35,033 nt of DNA from Gilliamella sp. Choc5-1 (GTDB taxonomy: Bacteria > Pseudomonadota > Gammaproteobacteria > Enterobacterales > Orbaceae), in NCBI RefSeq assembly GCF_001690595.1, contig NZ_LZHH01000008.1, positions 1-35,033 of the forward strand. The letters are read 5' to 3'. The position numbers were made by a program, and so were the translations under genes. Within the stretch, counting starts at the first letter, position 1. Each line of letters opens with the position of its first letter. Positions 26,979 to 35,033 of the stretch are shown in pieces. The notes under the pieces are model-generated. The model searched no databases. It was not told the origin of the DNA and saw only the letters and a program-made list of their open reading frames with translations.

Positions 26979-27794
26979 GTGACAAACGCATTACAACAAA
27001 ATTTGGTTGAAATTCACGATATGTCTTTTTATCGTGGAACAAGGCCTATTTATAAAAATATGAGTTTGAATGTCCCGAAAGGAAAAGTGACAGCAATCAT
27101 GGGACCTTCAGGAATTGGTAAAACCACACTACTAAGGCTCATTGGTGGTCAATTAAAACCCCAGTCAGGAAAAATTTTATTCGATGGTGAAGACATTCCA
27201 AGCATGTCTCGCTCCCGACTTTATGAAGTACGCAAACGCATGAGCATGTTATTCCAATCGGGAGCTTTATTTACCGATCTAACTGTGTTTGATAATGTTG
27301 CTTACCCACTACGTGAGCACTTCAAATTACCTGAACCTATATTGCATAATTTAGTCTTAATGAAATTACAAGCTGTTGGTTTACGTGGTGCAGCTCAAAT
27401 GATGCCATCGGAACTATCTGGCGGTATGGCAAGGCGAGCAGCATTAGCTAGAGCCATTGCACTTGATCCCGATTTAATTATGTTTGATGAACCTTTTGCT
27501 GGGCAAGATCCTATATCTATGGGAGTTATTGTTAAACTGATATCTGAAATAAACCAATCATTAGGATTAACCTGTATCGTTGTTAGCCATGACGTGACCG
27601 AAGTGCTCAGTATTGCAGATTATGCTTACATTGTAGCCGAACAACATATTATTGCAGGTGGTACATCACAGCAATTACGTGATAATGATGATTTACGAGT
27701 AAAACAATTCCTTGACGGGTTGGCTGATGGTCCAGTACCTTTTCATTATCCTGCTGAAGATTACAAATTAGACCTAAGCAGAGGTACAAAATAA
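26979..27794 (+). CDS. mlaF: Phospholipid ABC transporter ATPase MlaF
   Basis: MlaF powers the Mla system, which moves phospholipids between the outer and inner membrane to keep the outer leaflet asymmetric. It is 271 residues. Walker A is GPSGIGKTT (42-50), the Q-loop is [11 protein letters not shown], signature LSGGMARR (145-152) and Walker B LIMFDEPF (165-172), with SHD as switch. The C-terminal extension [17 protein letters not shown], which in E. coli wraps onto the partner MlaF and MlaB, is present. The start is GTG at 26979 (an ATG one base upstream meets TGA at once); AGGAAATC is a suitable ribosome site. It ends in a 1-base overlap with mlaE. Confidence 0.97.
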   Translation: MTNALQQNLVEIHDMSFYRGTRPIYKNMSLNVPKGKVTAIMGPSGIGKTTLLRLIGGQLKPQSGKILFDGEDIPSMSRSRLYEVRKRMSMLFQSGALFTDLTVFDNVAYPLREHFKLPEPILHNLVLMKLQAVGLRGAAQMMPSELSGGMARRAALARAIALDPDLIMFDEPFAGQDPISMGVIVKLISEINQSLGLTCIVVSHDVTEVLSIADYAYIVAEQHIIAGGTSQQLRDNDDLRVKQFLDGLADGPVPFHYPAEDYKLDLSRGTK

Positions 27795-28573
27795 TGTTAA
27801 ATTTACTGGCAAAATTAGGACAATGGTTTATTGATATCATTGCGATGATTGGTCGTTCTGGTGTGATGCTCTTTAGGGCATTAATAGGTAAGCCACAATT
27901 TAATAAACAATTCCCATTGCTCATTAAGCAATTTTATTTTGTTGGAGTACAATCACTCACTATTATTATTGTTTCTGGTCTTTTTATTGGCATGGTTTTG
28001 GCCTTGCAAGGTTATTTTATTCTGACCACTTTTGGTGCTGAAGCCAGCCTTGGAATGATGGTAGCCCTTGCCCTACTTCGTGAGTTAGGTCCTGTTGTTG
28101 CTGGTTTGCTGTTTGCAGGCCGTGCTGGCTCTGCATTAACGGCTGAAATCGGCTTAATGAAAGCAACTGAGCAGCTATCAAGTATGGAAATGATGGCAAT
28201 TGATCCATTACGACGTATTATTGCACCTCGTTTTTGGGCTGGTTTTTTCAGTATGCCATTTTTAACTGCAATTTTTGTTACCGTTGGTATTTTAGGTGGT
28301 GTTATTGTAGGTGTTGATTGGAAAGGTATTGATGCAGGCTTTTTTTGGTCATCTATTCAAAGTAATGTTGATTGGTGGCATGATCTAGGTAACTGTTTTG
28401 TAAAAAGCTTTGCATTTGCTATTGCTAGCACTTGGATTGCACTTTTCAATGGTTATGATTGTGTACCAACATCAGAAGGAATTAGTCGAGCAACAACAAG
28501 CACTGTTGTTTATTCATCATTAGTAATTTTGGGGTTAGATTTTATTTTAACCGCATTAATGTTTAGTCATTGA
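27794..28573 (+). CDS. mlaE: Phospholipid ABC transporter permease MlaE
   Basis: MlaE is the inner-membrane permease of the MlaFEDB complex, 259 residues (E. coli 260). It has the usual membrane helices with an interfacial N-terminal helix. Visible are [64 protein letters not shown] (the conserved coupling region), and [17 protein letters not shown]. It begins on the last base of mlaF, and its stop overlaps the leader of mlaD. The family pattern is well kept and no break is seen. Confidence 0.96.
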   Translation: MLNLLAKLGQWFIDIIAMIGRSGVMLFRALIGKPQFNKQFPLLIKQFYFVGVQSLTIIIVSGLFIGMVLALQGYFILTTFGAEASLGMMVALALLRELGPVVAGLLFAGRAGSALTAEIGLMKATEQLSSMEMMAIDPLRRIIAPRFWAGFFSMPFLTAIFVTVGILGGVIVGVDWKGIDAGFFWSSIQSNVDWWHDLGNCFVKSFAFAIASTWIALFNGYDCVPTSEGISRATTSTVVYSSLVILGLDFILTALMFSH

Positions 28574-28584
28574 GGTCATTAAAC

Positions 28585-29157
28585 ATGAGTCGTAAAGTTG
28601 AAATCACAGTAGGATTATTTATGGTACTGGTCATTTGCTCGGTACTTTTTTTATGTTTCCGTGTAACGGATCCAACATCATTTGCTAGTCATAATTCATA
28701 TCGAGTTTATGCTGTATTTGATAATATTGGCGGATTAAAAGCACGCTCACCAATCAAAGTTGGTGGTGTGGTTATTGGGCGTATAAGTAATATTACTCTA
28801 CACTCATCTAAGCAAGATATCTACAAACCCTATGTGACAATAGATATTGATGCACAATACAACAAAATTCCAAGCTCAAGTTCGCTTTCAATTAAAACAT
28901 CAGGGTTATTAGGTGAACAATTTATTGATATTAACCTTGGATTTGATCGAATGACTGAGTTTGATATTGATTCTGACGGCGTAGCCAACGCCACTTTGCA
29001 AAAAAACAAAATTCCACCTTACTTTGAAGAAGGTTTTGTCATACATAATACCAAACCCGCAATGCTCATTGAAGATTTAATCGGTCAATTTATCTATGGA
29101 ATTGGCAACTCAAAGAAAGATAAACAACAAGATACACAAAATAAAAATGACGAATAA
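28585..29157 (+). CDS. mlaD: Phospholipid-binding MCE protein MlaD
   Basis: MlaD is an MCE-domain protein anchored in the inner membrane, forming the periplasmic hexamer that receives or hands over lipids above MlaE. The start at 28585 gives 190 residues (E. coli 183); an upstream TTG would start inside mlaE and is not needed, since GAGGT lies just before this ATG. An N-terminal helix (about 6-27) precedes the MCE domain, with NIGGLKARSPIKVGGVVIGRI and SLSIKTSGLLGEQFI. AMLIEDLIGQFIYG near the end matches the central pore helix. The polar Lys/Gln tail is variable. Nine bases separate it from mlaC. Confidence 0.96.
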   Translation: MSRKVEITVGLFMVLVICSVLFLCFRVTDPTSFASHNSYRVYAVFDNIGGLKARSPIKVGGVVIGRISNITLHSSKQDIYKPYVTIDIDAQYNKIPSSSSLSIKTSGLLGEQFIDINLGFDRMTEFDIDSDGVANATLQKNKIPPYFEEGFVIHNTKPAMLIEDLIGQFIYGIGNSKKDKQQDTQNKNDE

Positions 29158-29166
29158 GGAGTTCAC

Positions 29167-29811
29167 ATGTTAACAAAATTCAAACAAACGATTGTGTTAG
29201 TATTAGCTTTAGTATTTAGTACGATAGCATTTGCTGAAAATGATCCTTATAAAGAAATGCAAATTTCTGCTGATAAGCTTTTTAGCACTATGAATTCACA
29301 ATCTGCGACATTAAAATCAAACCCTAATAAACTAAAAGAGATAGTAAGAACAGATTTATTACCTTATGTACAAGTAAAGTATGCTGGTGCATTAATTTTA
29401 GGTAATTATTATAAAAGTGCTACAGATGCGCAACGTAAAGCTTATTTTGCTGCTTTTGAAAACTATTTGGTACAAGCTTTTGCTCAAGCATTATCTATGT
29501 ATAATGGTCAAACTTATCAAGTTGAATCACCAAAAGATTTAACAGGTAAAACGCTTATCTCTATTCGTGTTTTATTAAACCAACCTAATAAAAACCAACA
29601 ACCATTGCGTATTGATTTCCAATGGCGTAAAAATTCAGTGACTGGCGAATGGAAAGCGTATGATTTAATTGCCGAAGGCGTTAGCATGATCACCACCAAA
29701 CAAAATGAATGGTCAACAATTTTACGTCAAGATGGTATTGATGCATTAACTAAACAATTAACTGATCTTTCAACTCGCAATATTGACCCAAACGCTAAAC
29801 CAAAAGGCTAG
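29167..29811 (+). CDS. mlaC: Periplasmic phospholipid shuttle MlaC
   Basis: MlaC is the soluble periplasmic lipid carrier between the outer-membrane MlaA-porin complex and MlaD. It is 214 residues (E. coli 211), with a Sec signal MLTKFKQTIVLVLALVFS ending near AFA before ENDPYKEM. Conserved parts include DLLPYVQVKYAGALILGNYYKSA, DFQWRKNSVTGEWKAYDLIAEGVSMITTKQNEWSTILRQDGID. In E. coli MlaA partners with OmpC/F, and two such porins are encoded in this window; mlaA itself is not. AAGGAG lies before the ATG. It is fifth-gene neighbour of mlaB, five bases apart. Confidence 0.96.
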   Translation: MLTKFKQTIVLVLALVFSTIAFAENDPYKEMQISADKLFSTMNSQSATLKSNPNKLKEIVRTDLLPYVQVKYAGALILGNYYKSATDAQRKAYFAAFENYLVQAFAQALSMYNGQTYQVESPKDLTGKTLISIRVLLNQPNKNQQPLRIDFQWRKNSVTGEWKAYDLIAEGVSMITTKQNEWSTILRQDGIDALTKQLTDLSTRNIDPNAKPKG

Positions 29812-29816
29812 CCATA

Positions 29817-30089
29817 ATGTCGCGAATAAAAACAGAAAAACAACAAGAAATATTATCTTTACAGGGTGAACTTGATGTTCACTCTTTAAACGATTTGTGG
29901 TCAACACAAAATACTATTTTAAATGGTGTAAAATGCATTGATGTTGCGCAACTTACTCGGGTTGATTCTTCAGGGCTCGCAACTTTAATTTATTTTTGCA
30001 ATAAATATCATGTAAAGCTCAAAGGTATTAATCCTCAGCTACAAACATTAATTACATTGTATGATCTACAACCTGTAATTAATATTTAA
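29817..30089 (+). CDS. mlaB: STAS-domain protein MlaB
   Basis: MlaB is a cytosolic STAS protein that binds MlaF and stabilises the MlaFEDB transporter. It has 90 residues (E. coli 97). The STAS fold is visible in ILSLQGELDVHSL, then VKCIDVAQLTRVDSSGLATLIYF, where the conserved D-S-S/A-G-L loop contacts MlaF. The end is short. It starts 5 bases after mlaC and ends the mla set; ibaG follows 93 bases on, after the second copy of the palindromic motif. That motif breaks the usual tight mlaB-ibaG spacing and suggests ibaG can be expressed apart. Confidence 0.92.
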   Translation: MSRIKTEKQQEILSLQGELDVHSLNDLWSTQNTILNGVKCIDVAQLTRVDSSGLATLIYFCNKYHVKLKGINPQLQTLITLYDLQPVINI

Positions 30090-30098
30090 AAAATGTTA

Positions 30099-30137
30099 AT
30101 TTTTATACTGAAACACATAGTTACCGGAAACTTTTTA
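30099..30137 (+). repeat. Conserved palindromic motif, copy B, upstream of ibaG
   Basis: TTTATACTgAAACacatAGTTaCC continuing gGAAACTTTTT matches copy A at 23386-23425 at about 29 of 36 positions by eye. It sits between mlaB and ibaG, 46 bases before the ibaG ATG. The inner dyad AGTTaCCgGAAACT is an imperfect palindrome, and TATACT could act as a -10 element. Its role is not known. Confidence 0.55.
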
Positions 30138-30182
30138 ACAAAAAATCTCCCCCATAATTTACATTAATGATGAGTATGAATA

Positions 30183-30440
30183 ATGGATAAACAAGAAATT
30201 ATAAACAAATTAAAAAATTCGCTTGAACTTGATGATGTACATGTCCTAACCGATGATGGAAGCCATTTCCAAGTTATTGCTGTAGGAGAATTATTTGCCG
30301 ATTTAAATCGAGTGAAAAAACAACAAGCAATCTATGCCCCTTTGGCTGAATTTATTAATGATAACCGTATTCATGCGCTTTCTATAAAGACTTATACCCC
30401 CACTGAATGGCAACGTGAACGCAAACTTATGGGATTATAA
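30183..30440 (+). CDS. ibaG: BolA-family protein IbaG
   Basis: IbaG (YrbA) is a small cytosolic BolA-family protein, reported in E. coli to bind monothiol glutaredoxin GrxD with a [2Fe-2S] cluster and to respond to acid. It has 85 residues (E. coli about 84-89). The BolA core [15 protein letters not shown] (24-38), [12 protein letters not shown] and the ending [21 protein letters not shown] are clear; the His in GSHF is a probable cluster ligand. In E. coli it follows mlaB and precedes murA; here murA is absent and prlC follows. The stop codon is part of a hairpin (30431-30463). Confidence 0.95.
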   Translation: MDKQEIINKLKNSLELDDVHVLTDDGSHFQVIAVGELFADLNRVKKQQAIYAPLAEFINDNRIHALSIKTYTPTEWQRERKLMGL

Positions 30441-30463
30441 CCATTTCTTAGCATGATAATCCC
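30431..30463 (+). terminator. Hairpin overlapping the ibaG stop codon
   Basis: GGGATTAT (30431-30438) pairs perfectly with ATAATCCC (30456-30463). The stem includes the last codons and the stop of ibaG. The sequence TTGAATTAATTGTTTT that follows is a moderate T-rich tail, so this is a likely terminator ending the mla-ibaG transcript before prlC. Confidence 0.55.
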
Positions 30464-30536
30464 TTGAATTAATTGTTTTCGCCACCATATTATGTTGTAT
30501 CAATAGACAACACCATTTGTATAAAGGTATCGCTAC

Positions 30537-32564
30537 ATGACTAATCCATTATTAACAGATGCACCATTACCCCTTTTTTCACAAATTAAACCCGAACATG
30601 TTTTGCCTGCTATACAAGAAACTTTAAAAAACTGCAGAAATACCATTGAAGCAGTATTAAAGCAAAATAGCCAATATACTTGGGATAACTTAATTCAACC
30701 AATTGATGAAGCAGACGAAAAATTTGGACGAGCTTGGTCTCCAGTTAGTCATCTTAACTCAGTTAAAAATAGCCCTGAATTACGTGAAGCTTATGAAGCT
30801 TGTCTGCCATTACTATCTGAGTACAGCACATGGGTTGGGCAACATAGACCTTTATATCAAGCTTATAAGCAACTTAAAGAAAGCGAACAATATGCTACTT
30901 TAACCAAAGCACAGAAAAAAGTGGTTGATAATGCACTACGTGATTTTGAATTATCTGGAATTGGCTTACCCGATGACAAACAGAAACGTTACGGTGAAAT
31001 TGTTGCAAAATTATCAGAATTATCCTCAAAATATAGTAACAATGTGCTCGATGCTACCATGGGATGGTCAAAATTAATTACCGATATCAAAGAACTATCT
31101 GGCATGCCTGAAAGTGCGCTTTCTGCCGCAAAAGAACAGGCTAAATTAAAAGATAAAGAGGGTTGGTTACTAACCTTAGATATACCAAGTTATCTTCCCG
31201 TCATGACCTACTGTGATAATCGTGATTTACGATTTGAACTTTACCAAGCCTATAATACTCGTGCGTCAGATCAAGGACCAAACGCAGGTAAGTGGGATAA
31301 CACTGAAATTATCAAACAAATCTTAACGCTTCGCAATGAGCTTGCACTATTACTAGGCTTCGATAATTACGCTAATAAATCACTAGCAACAAAAATGGCA
31401 AGTTCAACAACTCAAGTGATTGAATTTTTGACCAATTTAGCAACTAAAGCTAAACCTCAAGGTGAAAAAGAGTTAGCAGATCTTAAACGTTATGCTTATG
31501 AGTTTTTTGGCGCAAGTGACATCAAACCATGGGATATAGCTTATTATAGTGAAAAGCAAAAACAGCATTTGTACGCTATCAACGATGAAGAATTGCGTCC
31601 TTATTTCCCTCAACAACGAGTTATTAATGGTTTATTTGAAGTAGTGCATCGCATTTTTGGTATTACAGCCAAAGAGCGACAAGGCGTTGAAGTTTGGGAT
31701 CCTGAAGTTAAATTTTATGATCTCTTTGCCGCAAATGGTGAGTTAAAAGGTAGTTTCTATCTTGATTTATATGCACGTGAACATAAGCGTGGCGGTGCTT
31801 GGATGGATGATTGTATTGGTCGTATGCGTTTTGCTGATGGTCATGTACAAAAACCCGTTGCCTATTTAACTTGTAACTTCAATCGCCCTGTTGGTGATAA
31901 ACCAGCACTATTTACACACGACGAAGTCACAACCCTTTTCCATGAATTTGGTCATGGTTTACACCACATGTTAACCGAAATTGATACTTCATCAGTTTCT
32001 GGTATTAATGGGGTGCCATGGGATGCTGTTGAATTACCAAGTCAATTTTTAGAAAACTGGTGCTGGCAGCCTGAAGCGCTTGCATTCATATCTGGGCATT
32101 ATCAAACTGGTGAACCGCTACCAACTGATATGTTAGAAAAGATGCTAGATGCTAAAAACTATCAAGCAGCACTATTTATTTTACGCCAATTGGAATTTGG
32201 TCTTTTTGACTTTAAATTACATACACAAAAAGATCCTGATATTTTAAATACATTGGCTGAAATAAGAAAGCAAGTTGCGGTTGTTCCTACCGTTGAATGG
32301 GGAAGATTTCCACACGCATTTAGCCATATCTTTGCTGGTGGTTATGCTGCAGGTTATTATAGCTATTTATGGGCAGAAGTATTATCCGCTGATGCATTTT
32401 CACGTTTTGAAGAAGAAGGTATTTTCAACGCTAAAACAGGCAATGCATTTCTTGATAATATCTTGTCACAGGGTGGTAGCGATGAGCCTATGACATTATT
32501 TAAAAACTTCCGAGGCCGCGAACCTCAACTTGAAGCATTACTTCGTCATTATGGTATCCACTAA
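30537..32564 (+). CDS. prlC: Oligopeptidase A
   Basis: PrlC (OpdA) is a cytosolic M3 zinc metallopeptidase that degrades signal peptides and other oligopeptides. It has 675 residues (E. coli 680). The zinc motif HEFGH is at 469-473 in [12 protein letters not shown], the same numbering as in E. coli, with the third ligand Glu in the following helix (about [10 protein letters not shown]). Other M3 landmarks are [20 protein letters not shown] and [25 protein letters not shown], which carry substrate-binding His and Tyr residues. The ORF is intact. The stop overlaps the start of rsmJ by 14 bases, the same prlC-rsmJ neighbourhood as in E. coli. Confidence 0.97.
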   Translation: MTNPLLTDAPLPLFSQIKPEHVLPAIQETLKNCRNTIEAVLKQNSQYTWDNLIQPIDEADEKFGRAWSPVSHLNSVKNSPELREAYEACLPLLSEYSTWVGQHRPLYQAYKQLKESEQYATLTKAQKKVVDNALRDFELSGIGLPDDKQKRYGEIVAKLSELSSKYSNNVLDATMGWSKLITDIKELSGMPESALSAAKEQAKLKDKEGWLLTLDIPSYLPVMTYCDNRDLRFELYQAYNTRASDQGPNAGKWDNTEIIKQILTLRNELALLLGFDNYANKSLATKMASSTTQVIEFLTNLATKAKPQGEKELADLKRYAYEFFGASDIKPWDIAYYSEKQKQHLYAINDEELRPYFPQQRVINGLFEVVHRIFGITAKERQGVEVWDPEVKFYDLFAANGELKGSFYLDLYAREHKRGGAWMDDCIGRMRFADGHVQKPVAYLTCNFNRPVGDKPALFTHDEVTTLFHEFGHGLHHMLTEIDTSSVSGINGVPWDAVELPSQFLENWCWQPEALAFISGHYQTGEPLPTDMLEKMLDAKNYQAALFILRQLEFGLFDFKLHTQKDPDILNTLAEIRKQVAVVPTVEWGRFPHAFSHIFAGGYAAGYYSYLWAEVLSADAFSRFEEEGIFNAKTGNAFLDNILSQGGSDEPMTLFKNFRGREPQLEALLRHYGIH

Positions 32565-33279
32565 TTCTAACTTTGCTCAGCTAAAATTATTAGCTGAGCA
32601 GTGGTTATCCACACATGCTGATCTTCCATTCGCTCTTGTTACCCAAAACAATCAACTTGAGTTACAAAAAACTGACGAACCAAAACTAGGGGCAATATGC
32701 GTAAACTTTGTTTCTGGAACAATGGCTCATCGTCGCCAATTTGGTGGTGGGCGTGGCGAAGCAATTGCTAAAGCAGTAGGTATCAAAGGTGAGTATTTAC
32801 CTACAGTTCTTGATACCACAGCAGGGCTTGGTCGAGATGCATTTGTTTTAGCATCAATCGGTTGCCATGTCACTATGTTTGAAAGACATCCTGTTGTTGC
32901 TGCATTGCTAAAAGATGGCTTGCAGCGTGCCTACCAAGATCCCAAAATCGGTAGTTGGCTTGAGCAACATTTACGTTTAATTTATCATTCAAGCATTGAG
33001 GGATTGAGTACTTACCCTGAAAAACCTGATGTTATTTATCTCGATCCAATGTTTCCACATCGACAAAAAAGTGCGCTTGTCAAAAAAGAGATGCGCATTT
33101 TTCAACAATTAGTGGGCTGTGATAATGATGCAGATAGCCTATTAGAACCAGCAAGAAAATTAGCAAAAAAACGGGTTGTAGTAAAAAGACCCGATTATGC
33201 TCCTTTTTTAGCCGACCAAAAACCAACGGCAGAAATTAAAACTAAAAATCACCGTTTTGACATTTACACGCCTCTTTAA
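32551..33279 (+). CDS. rsmJ: 16S rRNA (guanine1516-N2)-methyltransferase RsmJ
   Basis: RsmJ (YhiQ) puts an N2-methyl on G1516 of 16S rRNA. The start chosen is 32551, which lies in the last codons of prlC and gives 242 residues (E. coli 250); a TTG 7 codons earlier is open but adds nothing conserved. SAM-binding motif I is [12 protein letters not shown] (87-98), the acidic motif II is FERHP, and the catalytic DPMFP (165-169) is present. [22 protein letters not shown] is a family signature. It overlaps prlC by 14 bases and so is probably coupled to it. rsuA follows 25 bases on; both enzymes act on 16S rRNA. Confidence 0.95.
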   Translation: MVSTNSNFAQLKLLAEQWLSTHADLPFALVTQNNQLELQKTDEPKLGAICVNFVSGTMAHRRQFGGGRGEAIAKAVGIKGEYLPTVLDTTAGLGRDAFVLASIGCHVTMFERHPVVAALLKDGLQRAYQDPKIGSWLEQHLRLIYHSSIEGLSTYPEKPDVIYLDPMFPHRQKSALVKKEMRIFQQLVGCDNDADSLLEPARKLAKKRVVVKRPDYAPFLADQKPTAEIKTKNHRFDIYTPL

Positions 33280-33304
33280 TTCATAAGGATAAATGATTTA
33301 GATT

Positions 33305-33994
33305 ATGCGATTAGACAAATTTCTTGCTCATCATTTAGGCATAAGTAGAACAATTGTTAACAAAGAGCTCAAAGCTAAAAAAGTCACCGTCGATGGCGAA
33401 ATAGTAAAATCAGGCGCTTACCAGTTATTACCCGAGCAAGTGGTCGAGTATGATGGTTATGAAATCATACCCGTAGCCAATAATCGTTACTTTATGCTTA
33501 ATAAACCTCAAGGTTATGTCTGTTCAACTGATGATCCTGACCACCCTACTATACTTTATTTTATTGATGAACCAATGCCTGAAAAATTGCATGCAGCAGG
33601 TAGACTTGATCTTGATACTACAGGACTTGTTCTACTTACTGATGATGGTAAGTGGTCACACCGTATTACATCACCCAAACATCATTGCGAAAAAGTCTAT
33701 GCCGTCACGGTTGAACAGCCATTATGTATTGAACTGATTGATATATTTAAAAATGGTATCCAATTAAAAAATGAGAAATCACTTACCAAACCAGCTGAAT
33801 TAAATATTATTGATGACTTTCACGCTGAATTAACTATTAGTGAAGGACGATATCATCAAGTTAAACGCATGTTTGCAGCAGTCAATAACCATGTTGTTGA
33901 ATTGCATCGCAAACAAATAGGTAAGATAATTCTTGATATACCTGAAGGTGAATATCGACCACTTACACAAGATGAAATCGACTCGTTTAATTGA
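33305..33994 (+). CDS. rsuA: 16S rRNA pseudouridine516 synthase RsuA
   Basis: RsuA converts U516 of 16S rRNA to pseudouridine. It is 229 residues (E. coli 231). An N-terminal S4 RNA-binding domain ([15 protein letters not shown] to about 60) is followed by the RsuA/RluB-type catalytic domain; the catalytic Asp is D102 in [39 protein letters not shown] and [14 protein letters not shown] are characteristic of RsuA rather than RluB/E/F. It ends 108 bases before the left end of the IS3 copy. No clear terminator is seen after it, so transcription may enter the IS. Confidence 0.96.
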   Translation: MRLDKFLAHHLGISRTIVNKELKAKKVTVDGEIVKSGAYQLLPEQVVEYDGYEIIPVANNRYFMLNKPQGYVCSTDDPDHPTILYFIDEPMPEKLHAAGRLDLDTTGLVLLTDDGKWSHRITSPKHHCEKVYAVTVEQPLCIELIDIFKNGIQLKNEKSLTKPAELNIIDDFHAELTISEGRYHQVKRMFAAVNNHVVELHRKQIGKIILDIPEGEYRPLTQDEIDSFN

Positions 33995-34146
33995 CACATA
34001 TAATTTACATTAATCTTAATAGCAACTTTCCATTTAGATAAATAAATATTTTTTAAATAATTTTATCTCATTGGATCGGCTACACTAATTCATACAACTT
34101 TTTTAAGGGGTAAGGTAAACTTATCACAACTAAAAAAGGAACAAAT

Positions 34147-34446
34147 ATGAATAAGATTAAACGCAAAAGACGAACATTCACAGATGATTTTAAACACCAA
34201 ATGGTCAGTCTTTATCAACATGGTAAATCACGTAGTGAAATCGTTGCAGAATATGATTTGACGCCATCAGCATTGGACCGTTGGATAACGCAATCAAGCC
34301 AAAGTGGCTCATTTAAAACAAAAGATAATCGCAGTCCACAAGAACAAGAGCTAATCGCGTTGCGTAACGAGCTTAAACAGCTGCGTATGGAAAACGATAT
34401 TCTAAAGCAAGCAGCACTGATAATAGGACGAAAATCGCTATCCTAA
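34147..34446 (+). CDS. IS3-family OrfA
   Basis: OrfA is the DNA-binding half of the IS3-family transposase: 99 residues with an N-terminal helix-turn-helix (RRTFTDDFKHQMVSLYQHGKS, then SEIVAEYDLTPSALDRW) and a C-terminal leucine-zipper-like helix (LIALRNELKQLRMENDILKQAAL) for multimerisation. AAAAAGGAAC before the ATG provides a ribosome site. The frame ends at TAA 34444-34446, and the OrfB frame lies at -1 and is open from 34377. The two probable slip sites are A-AAG at 34404-34407 and A-AAA at 34431-34434; the second gives the more family-like fusion (GRK then IAILKANRHRYSI). The gene looks intact. Confidence 0.93.
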   Translation: MNKIKRKRRTFTDDFKHQMVSLYQHGKSRSEIVAEYDLTPSALDRWITQSSQSGSFKTKDNRSPQEQELIALRNELKQLRMENDILKQAALIIGRKSLS

Positions 34447-35033
34447 AAGCAAATCGACATCGTTATAGCATAACAAAGCTATGTCAATATTTAGGATTAT
34501 CAAGATATTATGCTTATTATCAGTGTAAATTGAATAGACAAACATCAGTAGGGCTTTATGCCGATAAAATCGTGACGTTATTTAATCAGAGCTATCAGTC
34601 TTATGGTACAAGACGAATTCGTTTTGATTTACAAAAAGAGAATATTTGGGTGTCATGCCATTACATTGCTCGGGTGATGAAAGCCTTATTGCTGGTATCA
34701 AAATACACCGTTAAACGTTATCAATCTCACAATACGGAAGTGAATGAAACCGCCACAGAAAATCACCTGCAACGACAATTTGATGTAGGTGATAAAAAAC
34801 AAATTGTTGTTGCGGATTTAACCTATATTCAAGTTAAGCAACGTTGGAACTATTTATGTGTTTTAGTGAACTTATCCGATAGGCAGATTGTCGGTTACCA
34901 TGTTGGTCAACATAAAACAGCAGAGCTTGTTATGTCGGCATTAAGCCAAATTAAACTGCCATTATCGAAATTAGATTTATTTCATTCAGACCGCGGTAAA
35001 GAGTTTGATAATCGGTTATTAGCGGATTGTTTT
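34434..35033 (+). CDS. IS3-family transposase OrfB (cut at window end)
   Basis: This is the catalytic half of the transposase in the -1 frame relative to OrfA. The N-terminal region (KANRHRYSITKLCQYLGLSRYYAYYQ, then YGTRRIRFDLQKE) is the HTH_21-type domain, and the integrase core follows with VADLTYI and HSDRGKEF, the first two catalytic Asp. The window ends before the catalytic Glu. The reading frame is open from 34377, and no good start codon with a ribosome site precedes it, which is what a programmed frameshift would predict. It differs from the first copy at residues LLAD against LLEA near the window end, so the copies are not the same molecule. Confidence 0.88.
   Translation, partial: MAILKANRHRYSITKLCQYLGLSRYYAYYQCKLNRQTSVGLYADKIVTLFNQSYQSYGTRRIRFDLQKENIWVSCHYIARVMKALLLVSKYTVKRYQSHNTEVNETATENHLQRQFDVGDKKQIVVADLTYIQVKQRWNYLCVLVNLSDRQIVGYHVGQHKTAELVMSALSQIKLPLSKLDLFHSDRGKEFDNRLLADCF

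Larger units (their letters stand above)
34103..35033 (+). mobile_element. IS3-family element, 5' part (second copy, cut by window edge)
   Basis: The left end is marked by TTAAGGGGTAAG (34103-34114), the inverted match of the right end seen at 571-582. OrfA (34147-34446) and most of OrfB follow. The part from 34688 onward duplicates window bases 1-346 with five substitutions. The right end is outside the window. The target-site duplication cannot be checked because no copy is complete here. The orfA/orfB type suggests the IS150 group of IS3. Confidence 0.9.

Noticed and set aside
1-35033. CRISPR array, tRNA or rRNA genes, toxin-antitoxin or phage-defence cluster
   Set aside because: No regularly spaced repeats, no recognisable RNA gene and no defence-type proteins were found; apart from IS genes the window is mostly housekeeping genes.

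Overview
The window looks like a stretch of chromosome from an AT-rich gammaproteobacterium. The gene products (PepN, AsnS, GmhA, MdtH, MgsA, MlaFEDCB, RsuA, PrlC) read as enterobacterial-type proteins, while base composition is low in GC and several E. coli neighbours are missing. This fits an Orbaceae-like gut symbiont (Gilliamella/Orbus type), but that placement is an inference from protein resemblance and composition, not from a search.

Layout. (1) 1-1290: the 3' part of an IS3-family element joined to a broken IS5-family transposase. (2) 1400-11351, all on the minus strand: ribE-nusB-yfiF-like-nadR-ubiE-ubiB-tatABC-hldE-gor, i.e. riboflavin, transcription, RNA modification, NAD, ubiquinone, Tat export, LPS heptose and redox functions. 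(3) 11352-14762: an AT-rich gap, then gmhA and a YafJ-type amidotransferase on plus, converging with mgsA-mdtH on minus. (4) 14850-20529, minus: two tandem OmpC/F-like porins with matching terminators, asnS and pncB. (5) 20688-33994, mostly plus: pepN, a rhodanese, divergent metQ / metNI, the mlaFEDCB operon with ibaG, then prlC-rsmJ-rsuA. (6) 34103-35033: the 5' part of a second IS3-family copy in the same orientation as the first.

How the genes work together. hldE and gmhA both act in ADP-heptose synthesis for LPS; mla genes maintain outer-membrane lipid asymmetry; the porins sit in the same membrane. pncB and nadR both feed NAD salvage. metNIQ imports methionine. rsmJ and rsuA both modify 16S rRNA.

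No clearly new defence system, CRISPR array, rRNA or tRNA was seen. The more unusual points are a NadR whose kinase P-loop is gone, a YfiF-like SPOUT protein with an eroded motif, absence of ubiJ between ubiE and ubiB, a palindromic motif of about 35 bp shared upstream of two unrelated genes, a terminator-like hairpin in a porin leader, and direct IS copies bounding the whole segment.
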